The notes under the pieces were generated by a model. It saw only the letters and a list, made by a program, of their open reading frames with translations. It did not search any database and had not been told where the DNA came from. Shown here piece after piece: positions 60,680 through 64,000 of a stretch of DNA of 64,000 bases. The translations under genes and the position numbers were made by a program. Source of the DNA: Streptomyces sp. WAC08241 (GTDB taxonomy: Bacteria > Actinomycetota > Actinomycetes > Streptomycetales > Streptomycetaceae); NCBI GenBank assembly GCA_007858575.1, contig CP042279.1, positions 6,665,001 to 6,729,000 on the forward strand, read 5' to 3'. Within the stretch, counting starts at the first letter, position 1. Each line of letters begins with the position of its first letter.

Positions 60680-62029
60680 ATGATTCCGCGCCTCCTGCGC
60701 CGCCGGCCCGCCGCCGTGGTCCTGCCGCTGTCCGCCGCGCTCGCCCTCACGGTGGTCGGGGGACGGCGGACGGGGCGTCGGCGCACCGCGGCCACGACGG
60801 CTCCGCCGGCCGCGTCGTCGCCACCTCGACCCTGCCCGACGTCCCGCTGGCCGCGTTCAGCAACGGCATGATCCCCGGCAGCGTCGCGGACGACCGGGGC
60901 GTCGACCTGGGCGGCATCGGCAGCGACCTGTTCCCGGCGGAGCGGCGCGGCGAGTACTGGACCGTCACCGACCGCGGCCCCAACGGCCAGATCGAGATCG
61001 GCAAGGACAAGCGCCGCACCTTCCCCGTGCCCGGCTTCGACCCGGCCATCGTGAAGATCCGCGCGGTCGGCGGCCGGATCCGGGTCCTCAAGACCATCCC
61101 GCTCACCACCTCGCACGGCGCCCCCGTGACCGGCCTGTCCAACCAGCCCGGCCGCGACGAGGCCCCGTACGCGTACGACGCCTCCACCCCGCTCCCGTAC
61201 AACCCGAACGGCCTGGACACCGAGGGCATCGTGCGGGACCGGGACGGCGGCTTCTGGCTGGTCGACGAGTACGGCCCTCCCTCGTCCACGTCTCCGCGAA
61301 GGGCCGGGTCCTCGCCCGCCACGTGCCGAAGGGCCTGAAGCCGACCGGCGCCGACTACCCGGTGGTCGAGTCGCTGCCCGCGATCTTCCTCCAGCGCAAG
61401 GTCAACCGCGGCTTCGAGGGCCTCGCGCTCCTGCCCGGCGGCGACCTCGTCCTCGGCCTCCAGAGCCCGCTGCTCAACCCCGACGAGGCCGCGGGCAAGG
61501 ACTCCCGCACCACCCGGCTGCTGCGCTTCTCCCCGCGCGAGAACCGGGTCACCGCCGAGTACGCCTACCGCTTCGACCCGGTCGGCACCGTCGAGCCCGG
61601 CCAGACCAAGACCTCCGAGCTGAAGCTGTCCGCGCTCGTCGCGCTCGGCGGCGACCGCCTCCTGGTCCAGGAGCGCACCGACAAGGGCGCCCGCCTCCAC
61701 GAGGTCCGCCTCCGCCGCTCCGACGACATCCTGGGCTCCGCCTGGGACACCGGCGCGCGGCCGAGCCTGGAGCAGCTCGACGACCCGGCGGCGGCGGGCG
61801 TACCGGTCCTGCGGAAGAGGCTGGTCGTCGACCTCAACACGGTGAAGGGCGTCCCCGGCAAGATCGAGGGCGTCGCCGTCGAGGGCTCCTCGACCGTCGT
61901 CCTCCTCAACGACAACGACTTCGGCATGACCGACGGCCCCGGCGCCTTCGACGCGCGGGGCCGCCTGGTGGACACAGCGGGGTGGAGACCACCCTCGTCA
62001 AGGTGCGGCTCGACCGCCCGGTCCGCTGA
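60680..62029 (+). CDS. Secreted esterase-like/phytase-type beta-propeller
   Basis: About 450 residues with an N-terminal signal (AVVLPLSAALALTVVGG). The body is the 'esterase-like activity of phytase' family: DLGGIGSDLFP, YWTVTDRGPNG, GLDTEGIVRDRDGGFWLVDEYGP, NRGFEGLALLPGGDLV, PGKIEGVAVEGS, VLLNDNDFGM. These are likely extracellular phosphatase or metal-binding propellers. Breaks lie near 60765-60790, 61276 and 61982. ATG 60680 follows AAGGGAG. Confidence 0.8.
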
Positions 62030-62047
62030 GGTCTCCCTGCCGGGGGC

Positions 62048-62957
62048 TCACCGCAGGGTGAGGGGGTCTCCGCCGTGAAGCGGGTCAGCTTCTCGGGGTT
62101 GCGGACGTAGTACAGGCCGGTGATGCGGCCGTCCACGACCCGGAGCGCCATGACGCCGTCGAACTCACCGTCCAGGTACACGGCGAGCGCCGGGTCCCCG
62201 TTGACCGCCGTGGACGCGCAGGTGATCGCGGCCCCGGCCCTCGCGGAGCCGCCGAGGTAGAAGCGGGCCACCTTCCCGGCCCCGACGACCGGCCGCACCG
62301 CGGCCCGCTTCACGCCGCCGCCGTCGCTCACCAGGACGACGTCGGGGCGAGCACGTCGAGGAGGCCCTGGAGGTCCCTGGCCTCGACGGCGTTCCGGAAC
62401 GACTCCAGGGCCGCCCTGGCCTCGGACGGGGAGACCACCCGGCGGGGGCGGCGGGCGTCGACGTGCCGGCGGGCGCGGTGGGCGATCTGGCGGACGGCGG
62501 CGGGGGTCTTGTCGACGGCGGCCGCGATCTCGTCGTACCCGACGCCGAAGGCCTCGCGCAGCACGAAGACGGCGCGCTCGGTCGGCGACAGCGTTTCGAG
62601 GACGAGCATCATCGCCATCGACACGCTCTCGGCGAGCTCGGCGTCCTCGGCCACGTCCGGCGCGGTCAACAGCGGCTCGGGCAGCCACGGGCCGACGTAC
62701 GCCTCCCGGCGGCGGCTCGCCGCGCGCAGCCGGTTGAGCGCCTGCCGGGTCGTGATCCGGACCAGATAGGCGCGCCGGTCGCGCACCTGCTCCAGACCGA
62801 CCTCGATCCAGCGCAGCCAGGTCTCCTGGAGGACGTCCTCGGCGTCGGCGGCGGAGCCGAGCATCTCGTACGCGACGGTGAAGAGCAGATTGCGATGGGC
62901 GAGGAAGGCGTCGGTGGCGGGGTCGGTACGGCGCGGGTCGGCTCCGGGCCGGTTCAC
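62048..62957 (-). CDS. ECF41-group RNA polymerase sigma factor (SigJ-like)
   Basis: About 300 residues. Region 2 reads FLAHRNLLFTVAYEMLGSAADAEDVLQETWLRW; region 4 ERAVFVLREAFGVGYDEIAAAVDKTPAAVRQIAHRARRHV. Between them the ECF41 linker WLPEP is present, and a C-terminal SnoaL-like domain ends with YYVRNPEKLTRF, the group's NPxKL-type motif. In ECF41 the fused C-terminal domain acts instead of an anti-sigma factor. Start GTG 62957 after GAGAG is chosen; earlier GTGs are possible. Breaks near 62343 and 62070; the stop is taken as TGA 62048-62050. It follows the oxidoreductase gene, a usual ECF41 partner. Confidence 0.88.
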
Positions 62958-63012
62958 GTGGGGCTCTCTCGCGTCGAGTCGCGTCACATCGGGTTTCGTC
63001 ACGTCGGCTCCC

Positions 63013-64000
63013 TCAGGACCGGGGCGGGCTGCCGGCGGCCCGGGGAGGGCTTCCGGGGTGCTTGGGGTGCTTGGGGTACTCGTAGTGCTCGCGGTACTCG
63101 GGGCGCTCGCGGTACTCGCGGTACTCGGGGCGCTCGCGGTACTCGCGGTGCTCGGAGCAAGAGCCTCTCCCGTACGCCCCGCCCGTGCCAGCCGCCGGCG
63201 CCGCGTGCTGCCGGGGATGCGGTGCAGACGGTACGAACCGGGGCACCGGCCTCGCCCGCCAGGTGTCCGACGATGCCCGCGCAGACCTTCTCCTTGAGCT
63301 TCGCGCCGACGCGCCCGTCGACGTGGAACCGGACGGCGGTGTCGCGGCGGGCGAACTGGAAGATGCCCTCCTGCCGCCCGAGGCTGATGCACTGGCCCGC
63401 GAAGGACTCGTTGAGGGGCTCGGGCCGTTCCCCGCGATCCGGGCGAGCACGGTGTCGGCGGCCCGCGCGCCCAGCGGGATCGCGGCCTGGCAGCTCATCC
63501 GCAGCGGCAGGCCCGAGGGCGCCGCCGAGTCCCCGGCCGCGACGACGCGCTCGTCGTCCACGCTGGTCAGCGTCTCGTCGGTGAGCAGGCGGCCCAGGGC
63601 GTCGGTGCTCAGTCTGCTGCGCGCGGCCAGGTCGGGCACGCCGAAACCGGCCGTCCAGATCGTCACCGTGCTCGGCAGCTCGCGGCCGTCGGCGAGCCGT
63701 ACGGCCTCGCGGGTCACTTCGGTGACCCTCGTACCGGGGCCGTCGAGGACGGTGACCCCGAGCCGGGCCATCCGCCGGGCGACGGAGCGCCGGCCCCGGG
63801 CGTGCAGGTACGGGCCGAGCACGCCGCCGCAGACCAGGGTCACGGCACGGCCGGCCTCCGCCAGCTCGGCGGCGGTCTCGATGCCGGTCGGACCGGCCCC
63901 GACGACCGCCACCGGCGCCGTCGCGGGCACGGCGTCGAGCGCCGACCGCAGCCGCTCGGCCTCCTCCAGGGAGGCGATCGGGCGGGCGAACTCGTCGGCC
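63013..64000 (-). CDS. NAD(P)/FAD-dependent oxidoreductase (NDH-2-like), N-terminus outside window
   Basis: At least 320 residues on the minus strand, starting beyond base 64000. VAVVGAGPTGIETAAELAEAG is the NAD-binding Rossmann motif; TIWTAGFGVPDLA and VVAAGDSAA belong to the FAD domain of NDH-2/ferredoxin-reductase-type enzymes. Breaks near 63430 and 63245. After LAGEAGAPVR the chain enters a repetitive tail encoded by 9-base repeats, so the true C-terminus is uncertain (stop taken at 63013). It precedes the ECF41 sigma gene and is probably its redox partner. Confidence 0.8.
   Translation of the reverse strand, partial: ADEFARPIASLEEAERLRSALDAVPATAPVAVVGAGPTGIETAAELAEAGRAVTLVCGGVLGPYLHARGRRSVARRMARLGVTVLDGPGTRVTEVTREAVRLADGRELPSTVTIWTAGFGVPDLAARSRLSTDALGRLLTDETLTSVDDERVVAAGDSAAPSGLPLRMSCQAAIPLGARAADTVLARIAGNGPSPSTSPSRASASASGGRRASSSSPAATPPSGSTSTGASARSSRRRSARASSDTWRARPVPRFVPSAPHPRQHAAPAAGTGGAYGRGSCSEHREYRERPEYREYRERPEYREHYEYPKHPKHPGSPPRAAGSPPRS
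63055..63165. repeat. 9/18-base tandem repeat between oxidoreductase and sigma gene
   Basis: Units such as GCTCGCGGTACTCGGGGC, ACTCGCGGT and GCTTGGGGT repeat about twelve times with period 9. All frames are open, giving (EYRE/RP) or (STA)-type tails on the minus strand, so coding status is unclear. Confidence 0.8.

Overview
This window is a contiguous piece of a Streptomyces (or close actinomycete) chromosome. The evidence is the very high GC with G/C at nearly every third codon position, frequent GTG starts, ATGA/GTGA overlaps between genes, a citrate synthase of the Streptomyces CitA type, a SARP-type regulator, a complete kdp operon and an actinobacterial myo-inositol operon. The assembly is rough: almost every long gene carries one or more single-base losses, usually one base missing from a short run of C or G (less often A). 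I treat these as sequencing undercalls. Frameshifted genes are given as whole spans with approximate break points, and I do not call them pseudogenes on that basis alone.

Region 1 (1-13.4 kb): a tightly overlapping operon that looks like a small, NRPS-independent peptide biosynthesis cluster. It holds a HypF-like carbamoyltransferase (truncated by the window edge), a diaminobutyrate-type class III aminotransferase, a short cyclase/formamidase-like protein, an MHS-type MFS transporter, an M20 amidohydrolase, two ATP-grasp ligases plus a third ATP-grasp-like ligase, an MFS exporter, a second PLP aminotransferase and an NTF2/SnoaL-like protein. A small P-loop kinase follows.

Region 2 (13.4-19.4 kb): a LacI regulator diverges from a sugar or polyol catabolic operon (Gfo/Idh dehydrogenase, DUF993 aldolase-like protein, TIM-barrel isomerase). 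A perfect 16-bp operator and a ~220-bp minisatellite lie between them. A HAD phosphatase and a DUF937 protein follow.

Region 3 (19.6-25.5 kb): an AAA ATPase and HNH nuclease pair resembling the PtuA/PtuB modules of Septu-type phage defence, then recD2 and citA.

Region 4 (25.5-32.7 kb): copZ with a CsoR-like operator and only the last few dozen codons of a copA-like ATPase, a cation/proton antiporter, a TetR regulator with twin operators driving an MMPL exporter, a secreted beta-propeller protein and a small HTH protein.

Region 5 (32.9-39.9 kb): myo-inositol catabolism. An IolE-like TIM barrel diverges from iolC-iolB-iolD-mmsA; a GNAT acetyltransferase follows.

Region 6 (40-53.2 kb): an alpha/beta hydrolase fused to an ABC ATPase with its permease, a LuxR-type regulator, a vWA lipoprotein followed by a MITE-like inverted repeat, a DUF1772 protein, a SARP regulator, a GAF/PucR regulator, an IS701-like protein that appears to lack catalytic acids, and urate oxidase.

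Region 7 (53.2-64 kb): kdpFABC without kdpDE, a winged-helix protein, a secreted CYTH-like protein, a secreted phytase-type beta-propeller, an ECF41 sigma factor and its upstream FAD/NAD oxidoreductase (cut by the window edge).

Short tandem repeats with units of 9 to 38 bases recur at gene ends, leaders and a few protein tails throughout. I saw no rRNA, tRNA or CRISPR array.
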